The notes under the pieces: model-generated
Databases searched by the model: none
What the model saw: only the letters and a program-made list of their open reading frames with translations
What the model was told of the DNA's origin: nothing
DNA from: Heliocidaris tuberculata
Taxonomy: Eukaryota > Echinodermata > Echinoidea > Camarodonta > Echinometridae
NCBI GenBank assembly: GCA_025618425.1
Contig: CM046848.1
Span: 26,469,307 to 26,533,306 of the forward strand
Length of the DNA stretch: 64,000 nucleotides
Reading direction: 5' to 3'
Part shown: one piece after another, positions 24,906 through 37,129 of the stretch
Layout of the letters: the number at the start of each line of letters is the position of its first letter
Position numbering within the stretch: position 1 is the first letter of the stretch
Program-made: the position numbers and the translations under genes

Positions 24906-25207
24906 ATATTGGAGGAATGAGGCATTTGGAAGATATTATCCATATTCCGTCTAATATAATGGAGCAAAGATCGAAACTGAATGCGCTTGAGTAGTGGAGC
25001 AGAGACGCGCGAGACAACACGAGCCTCAACTATTTTTCCTATTCTGTGTATCTTCTTCTCGACGTCAAACAGGAAATGTTTGACAGTGACTTCACTCCAC
25101 TGATAATCTATGACCGATTCATTAACGAAGCATTACACGAAATCTCTATTTCTATCATGTCTATAGTTTGAACTTCTCAAGAAGTTATATACCCTTTTCA
25201 TCATTCC

Positions 25208-25210
<3 letters not shown>

Positions 25211-25250
<40 letters not shown>
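25211..25250. repeat. (TC)n microsatellite
   Basis: Uninterrupted TC run. Confidence 0.97.
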
Positions 25251-25251
<1 letters not shown>

Positions 25252-25329
25252 ATAATTGGCCTGTGTTGGTTGATGTAAAATTACACAAAAGTTAACAATA
25301 AATTTTTTAAAAGACCGTTGGAGAGATTA

Positions 25330-25485
25330 TGAATAGTTTCGCCCATAGGGATTCATCAGAAAATCATGAACTTTATTTTTAAAAAGCATTAGCGCACTGC
25401 ATGCGTTGCTATGCTTGATGCTTTTTAAAATAAAGTTCATTATTTCCCGATGAAGCCCTATGGGCTTTGTAATATTCGTAAAATT
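25330..25485. mobile_element. Fold-back element with ~47-bp arms
   Basis: The arm CCCATAGGG...AAAAAGCAT (25342-25388) is matched by its reverse complement at 25418-25464 with a few mismatches. The loop is about 29 bp and the similarity extends weakly outward into GAATA on both sides. It has no coding capacity and the superfamily is unknown. Confidence 0.7.
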
Positions 25486-25529
25486 CGTAACATTTCATCG
25501 TTCCAACTGTTGTTTTATTTATTGTTTTA

Positions 25530-25637
25530 GAGAGAGAGAGAGAGAGATGGAGGGAGAGAAAGGGAGAGAAATACACACACACAAAAAAAAAAAACACAAA
25601 CAAACAAACAAACACACACACACACACACACACAAAC
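25530..25637. repeat. (GA)n, (CA)n and CAAA-rich microsatellites
   Basis: GA run at 25531-25547, then CACA and AAACA runs to 25637. Confidence 0.95.
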
Positions 25638-26004
25638 AAAAACCCATCACTTTGGAAAAAGTCCTTAAAAGATAGAGATTTTACAATATCTCATTGACTT
25701 AAAATCTCAGATAATAATCTGAGATAAAATAGATTTCAGGATATTATGCAGAATTGGACGATAATTTGTGGTAATAAAACTGCCGTTTGATGATTATTGG
25801 CATTTTGACTACAGGACAGTTGTATTTATTTATCAAAGACAATGTGCCCTGTAAACTATACTTGACATAATCATTTTGATGATGTCAAAGTATTTAAAAT
25901 ATATAGAGAATACAACTCAAATCTGTCTCGATGTATTTTTTCCGAAATGTGAGAAAAAAGAGTGAGTTTCTTAAGTTGAAATAATACATTATTAAAGATA
26001 TAGT

Positions 26005-26008
<4 letters not shown>

Positions 26009-26052
<44 letters not shown>

Positions 26053-26095
26053 AAGATCGGATATGAGGGGGTGGGGTGGGGGGGGGGAGGGGCTA
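26009..26095. repeat. (GA)n and G-rich tract
   Basis: GA run at 26009-26052, then G-rich GGGTGGGGTGGGGGGG to 26092. Confidence 0.95.
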
Positions 26096-26169
26096 AGAGA
26101 ATCTGAAAACTGATCTAGGAAGATGATAGAGAAGAGAGGATAATGGAGAAAAGTGAGAAAAGAAATATA

Positions 26170-26583
26170 TTAACCCTTTCAGGACAGGAATTATTTAAGG
26201 GCTAAATTGATCACATTTTGTTCTTCAAATTGGCAATAATAATATTTTTCTTTTAGTACTACATGGTTCTAATAAGGTGTGATGTTTTTAAAAATAATAT
26301 TCATGGTTAAAAATTTTGTTGAAAAGTTGAAAAATTGCCAATTTTGATGAAAAACAATGATTTTGAACCTCTCATTGTGTTGCCAATTTAAGGATTTTAA
26401 AGCTTATTCTTGTTTTAAAAATTCCTGGCATCAAACGCAATATGGTCATGAAACAAAAATTCATTAGTGTGTGCAGAAATTTTTGCTCTTTCTACTCATG
26501 CATCTGGTATATTTTCTAGAGCTCTGAATCAAACGTTATTGAGCCAAACCACAAAATGTGGTCAATTGTCTTGAAAGGGTTAA
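26170..26583. mobile_element. piggyBac-type MITE, 406 bp, TTAA-flanked
   Basis: TTAA stands at 26170-26173 and 26580-26583. The element between begins CCCTTTCAGGACA and ends with the reverse complement of CCCTTTCAAGACA, 12 of 13 bases alike. TTAA target sites with CCC...GGG ends are diagnostic of the piggyBac superfamily. No transposase frame is present. A diverged, oppositely oriented relative lies at 49543-49926. Confidence 0.8.
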
Positions 26584-26589
26584 GGGGCA

Positions 26590-26640
26590 AAAAGGAGATA
26601 TAAAAGGAGAGAGAGAGAGAGAGAGGGGGGGGGGGGAGGG
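26590..26640. repeat. (GA)n and G11 tract
   Basis: GA run followed by a G-run directly beside the piggyBac-type MITE. Confidence 0.95.
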
Positions 26641-27091
26641 TGAGAAGGAAATGCTTATTTATCCTAAAAATGTGAATTGTTATATTATTGCTGTAATGAA
26701 TGACAAAAATATCCAATACTATTTCTTTGAATGCGATTTTGATTATTGCGACACAATGTTTTTTTAAAAATATATACTCATATTGCTGTATCATGCATTG
26801 CTCGTTTCCACTACTTTTAAAGACTATTATACATCTTACTACACTCTTTGGAGCCTATAACTCACAAGTGTAGCTTTCTCCTTATGCAGGCTCCTCAATA
26901 TTTCACTTTTATTCTAGCCCAGTCTTTAAAATTGATACTGCATGCGAACTTATAGATATGAGGTACTCACCTTCTTTTATTTTTTTCTGACAATATATTT
27001 CATGTTTGTTTGTACCATCTGTCTTGTTTGTATCATTTATACTGTAAAAACACTGTAAATGTGAAATATGAAACAATAAATGAGTTTATAT

Positions 27092-27175
27092 TATCTTGCG
27101 TTTCAAGGAGATTCCTAGACAACTGTCCCTAATGGAAATCTGAAACAAATAAATGTATATATATATATATATATA
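27092..27175 (+). repeat. 64-bp repeat ending in (TA)n, copy 1
   Basis: A segment from ATCTTGCGTTTCAAGGAGAT through CTGAAACAAATAAATG is followed at once by a TA run. The same segment recurs at 27988, also running into TA. It looks like a retroposed 3' end whose tail nucleates TA microsatellites. Confidence 0.8.
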
Positions 27176-27404
27176 GGAGAGAGGAAGAGATGAACAGAGG
27201 GTTCAGGGTACGCCGGGTTTACTATATGCTTGTGGTAAGAACTACTACAGAACGATTTTCTCTCTTTCTACCCCCTTACATTTTCCTAAATAGATGGTGA
27301 ATAAAAATTATGCAGTCAAAAAAGTAAAATCAAGATAATTTCAAGTGCCATGTATAGACAACATTCCATGAAAATGATGTGAAAGGCAGAGAGCGAAAAT
27401 GAGA

Positions 27405-27447
27405 GAGACAGAGAGAGAATGAGGGAGAGAGAGAGAGAGAGGGGGAG
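27405..27447. repeat. (GA)n tract
   Basis: GA dinucleotides with small interruptions. Confidence 0.9.
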
Positions 27448-27987
27448 TTCGGGACTGGGGATTAAAAAATAGATAGGAAGAGCTGAGACGAGCAAAGAGA
27501 TGAATAAGATCTCGCCTAGAGTGTTGCAGGTGCACGCGTGCGTTTCATCGGTTGAATGAATCTCGTTCAAAAACACGTGCACATCCTCGGCACGCGACGA
27601 GCTATCTTTTCTATACTCCGTGCGCTTCTCATGTTATGGGCTGATAACCAGTCTTTCAAAGACTTAAAAGTGTAATAAATGTAGTTTGGAAATGAAGAGA
27701 AAAGGGCAAAAATTAAACAATAGACTCCGACGAGGGACAGTAGAAATACCTTGGAAGTCAACGTATTGTTTATAGCAAAACTCATTAGGAATGACGAAAT
27801 AGAGGAAAATCATATGAACGTTCACAAACGCGGAACGTTGTAGGGACGCAACTATTATTAAATTTCATATTCGTAAAACAGTCTTTGTTTTTTATGTTCT
27901 TTGTGATGCTAAGCATCCAGTGAATGACAATCAGCTGCTTTGGGCAAAATTCGCATGATGTTGGTGGAAAATATATGATTATATATA

Positions 27988-28224
<237 letters not shown>

Positions 28225-28249
28225 ACTTGATAAAGAAAGAGGCTTCCGA

Positions 28250-29360
28250 AAATTTGTGGATCTGTAAATAAACTGTTGTTAGAACTAAGCATGATATCTA
28301 TCCGGATTTTGTATATATCTTTATGAGCTGATTTATCGAACCCGTGCATTTGTCTAAAAATGATAGGTGTAAATTGAATTTAAAAAAATGATGGTTATAA
28401 TAATGTATACATACATACAAGATGACTCAGGATACTCAAAAAGTAGACTCAACATCCTCACATCATATATATATATATTTATAATCAGAGAGAAGGAATA
28501 AGTTAGCAAGAAGGGGGTAAAGAAAAGAAGAAAATGCAAAATAACTATATCAACAGTAATATTCAAAAAGTGTAAGAATCCAAAGCCAGTAAAATTCAGA
28601 TGTGAATACAGATGATGAAAGGTTTATAGAAAAGCTAAAAACTATTTGAGAGATATAACATTTTAGAATCGGCATAAAAGTGACGTTTTGTCAATTAAAG
28701 GAAGGGTGTTGGGTGGAGAAATAACTACGGTGATGCATATGGAAGGGGTGGGGGAGGGTGGATACTGTATGATAGTGGAAACAGAGTGGGTTTTTGAAAA
28801 TCCGGAACCGTTACAGCCAGTTTGGACGCAAAAGGCCTTCGGAGGATTTAGATCAAAATCCTTCCGCCTCCACGCCAATTTTCACCTCACTATCCTCACA
28901 GATTACTCTAAGTCAAAGTACAGATATGTAGAATTAATATCAATGTATATTCAACGAGCTGCTCGTTTAGCACAGTTTTCATGGTCATTGCACACAATGA
29001 AATTAAGAAGACAGAGGGGAAGATGAAGAAGGAGAAGGGGGAAAAAAAAAACGCTGCTAGTTTTTTCCACGTTTCAGCACATTTTTATGAAAAAAAAATA
29101 TACTGGGAGGCATAAAGTTAATAAATTTAACTCCTTTAATGTCGGATCACTACGATTCCAAGTTGGTTTGAATTTAGGCTCAACTATTATTGTAAAATGA
29201 TGTACACTTTGCTCCTTCTGTTAACAAATTTAGTTTTATGAAAATACCATTTTTGATTACTAGTAGATTATTAACATTTTGGGGTGACTTATTTTAAGAT
29301 GATTTAATTTTTATTTCAGTTTGATTCTCTTTTCCTTTTGCATGTATAAAAATTATAGCC
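28250..29360 (+). other. Intergenic DNA with one unassigned 112-codon frame
   Basis: A plus-strand frame at 28688-29026 has mixed amino-acid composition, unlike the repeat artefacts elsewhere, with an aromatic- and basic-rich C-terminal half. I recognise no domain and the overlapping minus-strand frame (28663-28878) is equally plausible. Treat it as hypothetical. Confidence 0.2.
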
Positions 29361-29364
29361 AAAT

Positions 29365-29552
29365 TGAGTGAGTGAGAGGGAGAGAGAGAGAATAAGAAAT
29401 ATAATGAGTGAGAGCGAGGGAGAGAGAAAGAGAGAGAGAGAGAGAGAAGGGTGTAAGGATAGAGGAAAAGAAAAATAATAGACAGAGTGAGAAATAAAGA
29501 GAGAGAGAGAGAGAGAAAATATAGAGAAGAAATGGAGGGGGAAGAAAAGATA

Positions 29553-29595
<43 letters not shown>
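29365..29595. repeat. GA-rich microsatellite cluster
   Basis: Several (GA)n tracts, the longest at 29560-29593. Confidence 0.95.
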
Positions 29596-29969
29596 TGTGT
29601 GCGAAGTTTTTATTGGTTAATTCTGGGTCCTATGAGGAGGGGATATTGGCAATCCTTTGACGCTGCGATTTAGAGTAAAATTACCGACTTTTCAATTCCC
29701 CCATGACGGGTATGACGGAGCCCTATTATTCACTCAAGGTCGACATCTCAAGTTCAAGGGTTAAGTGTTCTTGTTAGTCTGCTTACACGGACCTTATAGT
29801 GTTACATTTTCTTATTTACTCGAGGGTCTGCTTATTTATATTTGAAGCGCATTTCTATATACGAGGTAATGAAAAGTGTTTATTGGGGAGTAAAAGGTTG
29901 TTATTTTTTTTTAAAATAAGTTTAGCCCTTATTACTATATAAAGAAAAAGAAATATTGACATCTAATGC

Positions 29970-30426
29970 AGGTGCGTAGCCCGGGGGCGGTAGGGGCGAT
30001 TGCCCCCCCCCCCCAAAAAAAAAAAGCGAGAGCGAAAAAGGGGGGGGGGGGTAGAGGGAGAAAAAAAGCCTAAAAAGGTGCTACGAGCCCATATATTTCT
30101 CTCAAATTTGCTAAAACTTCAAAGCTTTCGCGCTTCTCTCGGGAAGAGGGAAACTCCCCCTCCCTGCGCCCACCCCTGTTACATACAGTGCAGTATTGGG
30201 TCCAAATAACTGAAAAGCAGTCAGGGCGTCGAACTAACTTTCCGTCTAAAAAAAAGGTGATACGAGCCGTTATATTTCTCTCAAATCTGCTGAAACTTCA
30301 AAGCTTTCGCGCTTATCGCGGGAGGGGGAAACTCCCCCCTCCCTGCACCCACCCCCTGGGGAGCACGCCTCGCTTCGCGTGCTCATCAGCAATTTCGCCC
30401 CCTAAAATTAAATCCTAGCTACGCGG
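29970..30426. mobile_element. Degenerate transposon with GCGTAGC ends and internal duplication
   Basis: GCGTAGC at about 29973 is matched by GCTACGC at 30416-30422. Inside, a ~110-bp block (TACGAGCC, ATATTTCTCTCAAAT, CTTCAAAGCTTTCGCGCTT, GAAACTCCCCCTCCCTGC) occurs twice, from about 30081 and 30262. It is non-coding. The repeated block may be an internal tandem duplication typical of non-autonomous elements. Confidence 0.55.
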
Positions 30427-30429
30427 TCG

Positions 30430-31465
30430 TTCTAATGTGCATGTTTCATAATTTCTTTTTATTTAGAAATCACAGTATTTGAAACTGTTGGGCATAAAAT
30501 ATCTTAAACGGCTCGAAAAAGCACTAGACCAGACAAAACAAAAACAATTAAACAAAACAACAACAACGACAACAATAAAAACTTTATTAATATATTAAAA
30601 AAGAACTTGCTTCTGCAGATTTCTTTTTTTAAATGCGTCTCGTATATCGATCTTTGAAATGGTAAACACGCCTACAAAATTTCAGATTGTAGATTGTAAA
30701 TTATCACAAATATTTCACCCCGTATTTATTATTTTTTTTTTTTTTTGGTTTAGTCTGTTATCATTTTCCAAACACTTTGGATAGATATTTTTGCACAGCC
30801 CTCCAAAACAAAAAGTAATGTAATATTACGTTTGATGGAGACTTAAAATTTACTCATCAGATTGTATATTTCTACATTTTTCTGTTTGGGGTTCTACTTC
30901 GTTCGTTTCACAACACACAAAGCTTTTAAGTTTTGTTAAAGCACATTCAAAGAAAATCACAAATATGATAAATAATGTATCACTAGAAACTGGCAAGTTA
31001 ACAGATAGCAATCGTATCAGTTTAAAGTCAACTACATATCAGGTAATTAAACAATAATACAAATAAAACTACCTCCCAGCATCTGCGATATACAAGCGCT
31101 TCGCCAAAAAAATAACAATGTTTCAATGACGTCAATAAAGGGAACAATCCTGTCCAAGCAGACGACGTCCCATAAAGAATGAACATAAGTGCAGTGCAGT
31201 TATTTCTCAAATTATAAAGAATTTAGTGTATTCAAACGTGCCCATATTTCACACCATTCTAAAATGGGAATGAAACAGATTCTGATTACTGAAATCTTTT
31301 GTTTGTAAATATATAGGATGAGGGTTAATGAACAATCAAAGAAACCACACTTTCAAATTGAAAAGCCCGCTGAATGATTGCAAGGACGGTATTTATCCCT
31401 CATTCAACGCCGAACGTCCAGCGGTGTATGCAGCTGTGAATGCAATGGCGTCTATTTTGTTTTTA
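30430..31465. other. AT-rich intergenic DNA, nothing identified
   Basis: CAACAACAACG and poly-T tracts only; no gene signal. Confidence 0.4.
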
Positions 31466-31469
31466 TTAA

Positions 31470-32505
31470 CTTTTAATTAACATTAACATTTATTTTCTTC
31501 CATTGATTTTGCAACATTCAACATTTGTTCAAATAGTACAATTTCCATGCATATATAAAGTAATATCAGTACAATCAAGAACAAGTTACATAGGGAAGAA
31601 GGCGCAGTCCCAATAAGCCAGATGCTTGTAGTGGGTACGCCTAAATACACAATACAATATAATTTAATACAGGAAAATAGGAAAGGGACAGACAGAGAGA
31701 AGGAGAGACGAGGATAGGGAACTTGGAGTAAAGGGAAAGGAAGAGGACTGCAACATAGTAATAATCATCATAATGGAGTTGTATGGCATGCATGGATAAT
31801 ACAGTGGCAAGATATACGGTGAGAGTAAAACATCGAAATATTCACAGGCATTCTTACAAAAAAGATACTGGAAACAGGTTAGAATGATAGTAATCGAGCA
31901 TAATACATAAATAAACAAGCAGGGCATCATGAACTATAATCCGATATCATACACTTTTTTAGCTTCCATGAGAAGCTTAACAGAGACGCAGAATTTCTCA
32001 TGGATTCAGGTAAATCGTTCCAAAGCTTAGGGCCTGTGAAACGGATATTATGTTGAAAAATAAGTTTACGGTGTTTGGGAATATAGATTTCATCGGTTGA
32101 TCTGGTACCATACTTATGAATATCTGAAACACGTTGGAAAAGGTCACAGAACTGGGAAGGTAATTGTGAGTTTAGACATTTATATAGCAAGGTACACTGT
32201 TGAAGTTTATTTATATCTAGAATGCGAAGCAATTTAAGAGATTTATATAAAGGATCGCTACTGGAGCGTGGATGAGAACCTGATATGATACGTAAAATCT
32301 TGTTTTGCAGTGTACATAGCTTCTTAACATAAGTTCGATATGTATTTGCCCATACTACGTTACAATAAGATAGATACGGGAGAATTAAGGTGCAGTATAA
32401 AGTACGCAATATCTTTTGGGGTAGAAACATACTTAGGCGGTAAATAACACCAATGTTTTTAGCTATTTTGTTTTCAAGTTCAAGCAACTGATTCCTTTAT
32501 TCTTG
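31470..32505 (-). mobile_element. 5'-truncated LINE: RT C-terminal remnant
   Basis: The minus-strand frame from about 32487 to 31927 (186 codons, intact to its stop) reads as the C-terminal thumb and connection part of a non-LTR retrotransposon reverse transcriptase. It has the hallmark ILPYLSYCNVVW segment, a YGTRS motif and a FTGPKLWNDLP motif near its end. The catalytic palm (FADD) is missing because the 5' part is lost. A non-coding 3' region continues to about 31470 and ends in AATAAATGTTAATGTTAAT, a short tandem tail. The last residue block of the LINE at 37173-38223 is homologous (FTGPKFWNSLDP). Confidence 0.85.
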
Positions 32506-32509
32506 TAAC

Positions 32510-33820
32510 GCTTCATTTTCCATCCAAATAAACCCATGCACGGGGTTTAGAGTGAGGCAATATATGGATTAAACATAATAGACTAATGCTAGTGAAGTGA
32601 AATAACTGAAGAGAAGATGACAAAACAGGCACTGAAAATATGTGAGATGTTATGGGACATCGTCTGCTTGTGCAATTAACGTCCTCTCTTTGACGTCACA
32701 CATTTCAGCGGCTTTCGGAGAGCTGTTCAGGTGCTATGTCGGGGCTGTATTTTAGCAATTTGTAATTGATAATAATCATTACTTCGAATGTTTGCAAGCG
32801 TCGAATTTTGACAAACTTGTCCGGTCTAAGCTTCACCTACGCAATAATGAAACTTAAGTCAGTTTTAAAAATCAATGAATATCTACTTTAAGATTGAGTT
32901 TGTGAATGGAATAGCCACTACTCTAATTCAGTTTCTTGATAGTATTTTTTAAGTTTTCAAAATACATGTTAATGAATGAGTCCAAAATTTGATACAACTA
33001 TAGAAGGCAAGATTATTATTACGGGCGTCGAAACTTTTACAATTACTCCCGTTTGTTCTAGAGTCTACGATTTTAGGGTAATCCATACCGTGGGGTGAAT
33101 ATAAGTTATATCGTTACCTCTATAATAGTACATGATATATGTTTATATATATATATATGTATTTATATATATATCTCACTTGGGAGCCAGTGGAAAATTT
33201 TGAGTCCCAGATTTAAGTTTGAATTGAGAGACTATCAAGTCATCTGCGTCGCGCCAATCCGCTCCTCTCTTAACAAACTTTCATTTCCGGGTGATAACGA
33301 ACCGTGACGCATCAGATGGCATTTATTAAAATATGAAAATTACCAAATACGAGGGGTTCTATCACAACGACCCATGTCAAATCAATTGTGCGTTAACTGT
33401 ATAGTCCCATGTCCTGATATTTATGCAGGCTTGATTCATCAAACTTGATCTATTCAAGTTATTTGTATGATAAATCTTGATATAATACATAACATGTAAA
33501 TTATATGTTTTATGATAAAATTAAGATGTTAAATCTTATCTATGAATAAAATTGATCTGGGCTACAAAATGAATTCGGTATAAATAATATGCGAACATGT
33601 CGAATCAGTGAATTGTGAGGCGAGATAAATATAGAAAAGATAGTCATCAAAGTGTGGCAAATGGCCAGTGGCAGCTCCAGGGGAGCACCCTGGAGCAAAG
33701 AAATCAAGAGTAATTTCAATAACCTAATTGTTTTGCCCAGAGAAATTATGTTCAGATTGGGTAATAATGTTCGCACATGCAAAAGATAATGCTCATGGCT
33801 GTTGAAACTGGGTTAGGTTG
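32510..33820. other. Intergenic DNA, nothing identified
   Basis: A short TA tract at 33147-33172. Frames are short and unremarkable. Confidence 0.4.
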
Positions 33821-33821
33821 A

Positions 33822-33960
33822 TTTTTTGTTTGTTTGTTTGTTTGTTTGTTTGTTTTTTGTTTTGTTTGTTTGTTTTGTTTTGTTGTTTTTATTGGGGGGG
33901 GGGGTAGTTTTTAGCGATCGTGTTGTTTGTTGTTGTTTTTTCTTGTTTTTTGTTGTTGCT
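33822..33960. repeat. (TTTG)n and T/G-rich tract with G10 run
   Basis: TTTG tetramers at 33826-33890, a G10 run at 33894-33903, then TTGTTGTTTTT text. Confidence 0.95.
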
Positions 33961-33995
33961 TTGACAGCAAACGTGAGGACCCCTTTCTTTCTTTC

Positions 33996-34290
33996 TGTGG
34001 AGGTGTCGTGGTTGACTCTCAATCCAAGGGTTGAGGGTTCGAATCTCAGCCCGGCACTAGCGTCTTTTGGCAAGACATTAATCCAAGTTTGCCACTCTCC
34101 ACCCAGGTGTTAAATGGGTACCTGGCAAGATTTATTCCGTTGAAATGCACTGTGCGCTGATTACGGCAGCCGGAGCTAAAGCCAGGGTAACAATATCCAA
34201 ACCCTTTGAAAGCGCATAGGGACGTTATATCATAATGTGATATGCGCTATACAAGAACGGTTTATTATTAGTAGTATTATTATTTTCTTT
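33996..34290 (+). mobile_element. tRNA-derived SINE, plus strand
   Basis: A tRNA-like head contains GGTGTCGTGGTTGAC (A-box region, 34002-34016) and the B box GGTTCGAATC at 34036-34045. The body carries CCCAGGTGT and GGTACCTGGC, followed by a GAAAGCGC...ATGCGCTATACAAGAA block and an (ATT)n tail ending near 34288. The 3' block matches the minus-strand SINE at 56847-57044. Confidence 0.85.
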
Positions 34291-34640
34291 CTATTCTTTT
34301 TAACTCGGTGGCATTTTTGGGGTAACTTGTTGGTACTTTTCGTCCGACACCCTCTCCCTCATCAAAATTGGTCTCGTGATGCCCCTGCCCGATTCCTTGA
34401 CCCAGTTCCGCTGACTGTATCTACGGTATAATGCCTTCCTAAATAGATATAGACATTGTTAGAAAAGAGTGGGGTTTAAGAGGAGACGAGTGAAGGGAAT
34501 GGAAAGAAGGAGAGTTAGAGCAAAGATGATAGGGCGATTTTATGTGTGTGTGGGGGGGGGGGGGGTAAAAAGAGAAATAATAAGAGAAATTGGTGATGAT
34601 ATTATAAGGCAAATAGTCATGATTATTAGATGGAGAGATA
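34291..34640. other. Intergenic DNA with a G16 run
   Basis: G-run at 34549-34564; no gene. Confidence 0.4.
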
Positions 34641-34645
34641 GTCTA

Positions 34646-34976
34646 GCGAGGTGTTTCATAAAGCTGTTCGTAACGTTACGCATGACTTTACGAACGACTT
34701 GAATATGAAGTGCCAGATAGGATGCCCAAAGTTTTTTTTCTGATGTTTTAACAAAGTGTGACTGTATTTCCAATAACCTCAAATGAATTATGGCAAAAAT
34801 TATACTTTGCATTAAAAATATTTGTAATAATAAGAATGTTAACCTACATCCGCACATTTTAACTTTAGTTGATGCAGTTAAAAATGATTGAGGATCCCAA
34901 TAAATTGGCTTCTCATATTTAAGTCATTCGTAAAGTCATGCGTAACTTTTCGAACAGCTTCATGAAACACCCCCCT
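34646..34976. mobile_element. MITE, ~330 bp, GGTGTTTCAT ends
   Basis: Ends are inverted repeats of about 50 bp starting GGTGTTTCATAAAGCTGTTCG on the left and its near reverse complement (34940-34971) on the right. They include the shared words TTACGCATGACTTTACGAA and GACTT-AATATGA. The interior is AT-rich and non-coding. The family is not assigned. Confidence 0.8.
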
Positions 34977-35094
34977 GGTCGCATAGTGTGCATGCAACGT
35001 TGCCAGAGTTGGCAGAATGTTGACCGCTTTAGCATCTAGCATTATGCTAGGCATAATTTGACAAAATTTAGCAGAATTTTAGCATAATTCTGGA

Positions 35095-35340
35095 GGTTTT
35101 TTTTTTTTTTTTTTTTTTTTGCTTGTCAGAGAATTTTTGAGTAAAAATTCACCCAAAAATGCTGATAACCTTTTTTTTTTTTTTTGCTTGTCAGAGAGTT
35201 TTTGAGTAAAAAGTCCCCCCAAAATGCTGATAACCTTTTTTTTTTTTTTTGCTTGAGAGAAAATTTTTGAGTAAAATTTTGATTTAGCAGTAAAATTTTT
35301 GATTTAGCAGAATTTTCGTTGCTCGCTAGCAGAATAGTAT
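35095..35340. repeat. 65-bp tandem repeat, three copies
   Basis: A T-run followed by GCTTGTCAGA and TTTTTGAGTAAAA begins exactly 65 bp apart (GCTTG at 35121, 35186 and 35251). Each unit ends AATGCTGATAACC except the last. The unit resembles the inside of the hAT-type MITE at 39858-40004 (poly-T, GCTTGTCAGAAAATTTT). Confidence 0.9.
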
Positions 35341-35478
35341 TTTTTTCGCTGGCCACACTGATAGTGTAAGCAATAGTAAGAACATGGGAGAACAGAGAAG
35401 AGACTGTGCACCCTTGTGATAAGAGATATGGGATTCCTAAGAATCCTATCAAGATGACGGGAATGCTAGAAAGAAAAG

Positions 35479-35482
<4 letters not shown>

Positions 35483-35524
<42 letters not shown>

Positions 35525-35545
35525 AGAAAGAGAGAGGGAGATCCC
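35483..35545. repeat. (GA)n microsatellite
   Basis: GA run at 35484-35522 with GGGAGA continuation. Confidence 0.97.
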
Positions 35546-36320
35546 CTATCCAAAAAGAGTTTGAAATCTGGTAAACGTCAGGCTTCTTTTTATTTTTATT
35601 TTCTTTTCTTTTTTCTCCTTGACTAATAGGGCCTACCCTTTTAGCTTCTTCAAAAGTAAAAGATCGAGGCATACCCCCCCCAAAAAACAACAACAACACA
35701 CGAACAACAAAACAACAACAAACAAAACGAAACAAAACAAATACTGTCAATTATGCGTTTTAATAAGAGAGAATCATTGAGACTTGTCAGATGGATTCGA
35801 TTTTAATAAACATTGTAACTTGTATATTACGAGAGAATCACAAATGCACACGACCTGACAAATTTGCATTATTTCTTAGTAATAGGTCCCCCCCCCCCCT
35901 ACAAATCCACCTTGGTGGTTTATGAATAAAACAATTATTCCAACTTCTCGGTATATCCAGAGCGTTTATTCTAGCCATTTTAAAATTGATTCGGTTTCCG
36001 ACACCAAGTGATTATTCTGTAATTCTAGTATGAAGAGCCCTAAATCCAGCTCTATGAAATCCTAGCCAAAGAGATTCCAGTATATAGCTACTCCGCTTCG
36101 AGGGATACCTTCAGTGTGGAGAGACTTGTGAGGTACATGACTGTATTTCGTGTGGATCTGCAACCCAAGAAAGCAGTGGCATAGGCCCTATGGCCAAGGC
36201 TAAATCCATCGAAAATCTCCAAGTATTGAATGGTGAACTTTGCTTGCGGTGAAAAGACACAAATCTTCTCCCTTTAATGTCCCCCCTTCCAAATTATATT
36301 TTTCATGCTTGCGTTGGTTG
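35546..36320. other. Intergenic DNA, nothing identified
   Basis: Includes a C-run at 35887-35899; no gene signal. Confidence 0.4.
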
Positions 36321-36732
36321 AAGGCTTTAGTAGAAGGACAGGGTTTATCTTATTTTATTTTATTTCATTGCATTTCCAGGAATATAATAATTTATAACAA
36401 TAACAGAGAACGCAAAATACAAAGAACAATAACAGAAGATGAGGAAAGGAAAGAAAGAAATAAAGAAAGAAAGGCTTTAGTAGAAGGTCAGGGGTTATTT
36501 TATTTCATTTTATTTCATTTCAGGATTATATTATTTTATAACAATAACAGAGAATACAAAAAAAAAGTACAGTCAAGATGAGGAAAGGAAAGAAAGAAAG
36601 GCTTTAGTAGAAGGACAGGGGGTATTTTATTTTATTTTATTACTCATTTCATTTCCATGCAGGAATATAATAATTTATAACGATAACAGAGAATACAAAA
36701 TACAAAGTGCAATAACAGAAGGTGAGGAAAAG
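36321..36732. repeat. Tandem repeat, three copies of 127-150 bp
   Basis: Copies start at AAGGCTTTAGTAGAAGG near 36321, 36471 and 36598. Each continues with a (TATTT)n stretch, AGGA-TATA-T-ATTTATAAC, AATAACAGAGAA and AAGATGAGGAAAGGAAAGAAAG. The length differences come from variable (TATTT)n and (AAAG)n runs. Within each unit the minus strand reads like a retroposon 3' end with an (AAATA)n tail. Confidence 0.9.
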
Positions 36733-37084
36733 ATTTGATTTGATTTGATTTGATTTTATTTGTTTCCACGATCGGTTTACATTTGTACATGAGAAAGCAA
36801 AATATAAGTATATAAATCAAATGGCATAATACAAAGGATAATACATAATAACAGCTCAGTATAATAAACATCTTCCAGTAGAGATAATAAACGCATACAG
36901 TATGTACACTTGTGGGGGAACCTATTCAAAGCGAGGCTTGTCGAGTTAGGTCCCCATTTAACAAAGAAAAGGAGCTGGAAAGTAGAATTATGAGATTAAG
37001 ATGAGAAGAAACAAAGAGAGGACGGAAATCAGCGGATGGAAACAGAAGAGAACATAAAAGGATTAACTAATTATAGAGAGTGGA

Positions 37085-37129
<45 letters not shown>

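Noticed and set aside
24847..25029. 60-codon minus-strand frame beside the E-box patch as a first exon
   Set aside because: No donor site or homology supports it; kept only as a possible regulatory patch.
36321..36732. CRISPR-like array
   Set aside because: Units are direct tandem copies with no unique spacers, in a eukaryotic genome.
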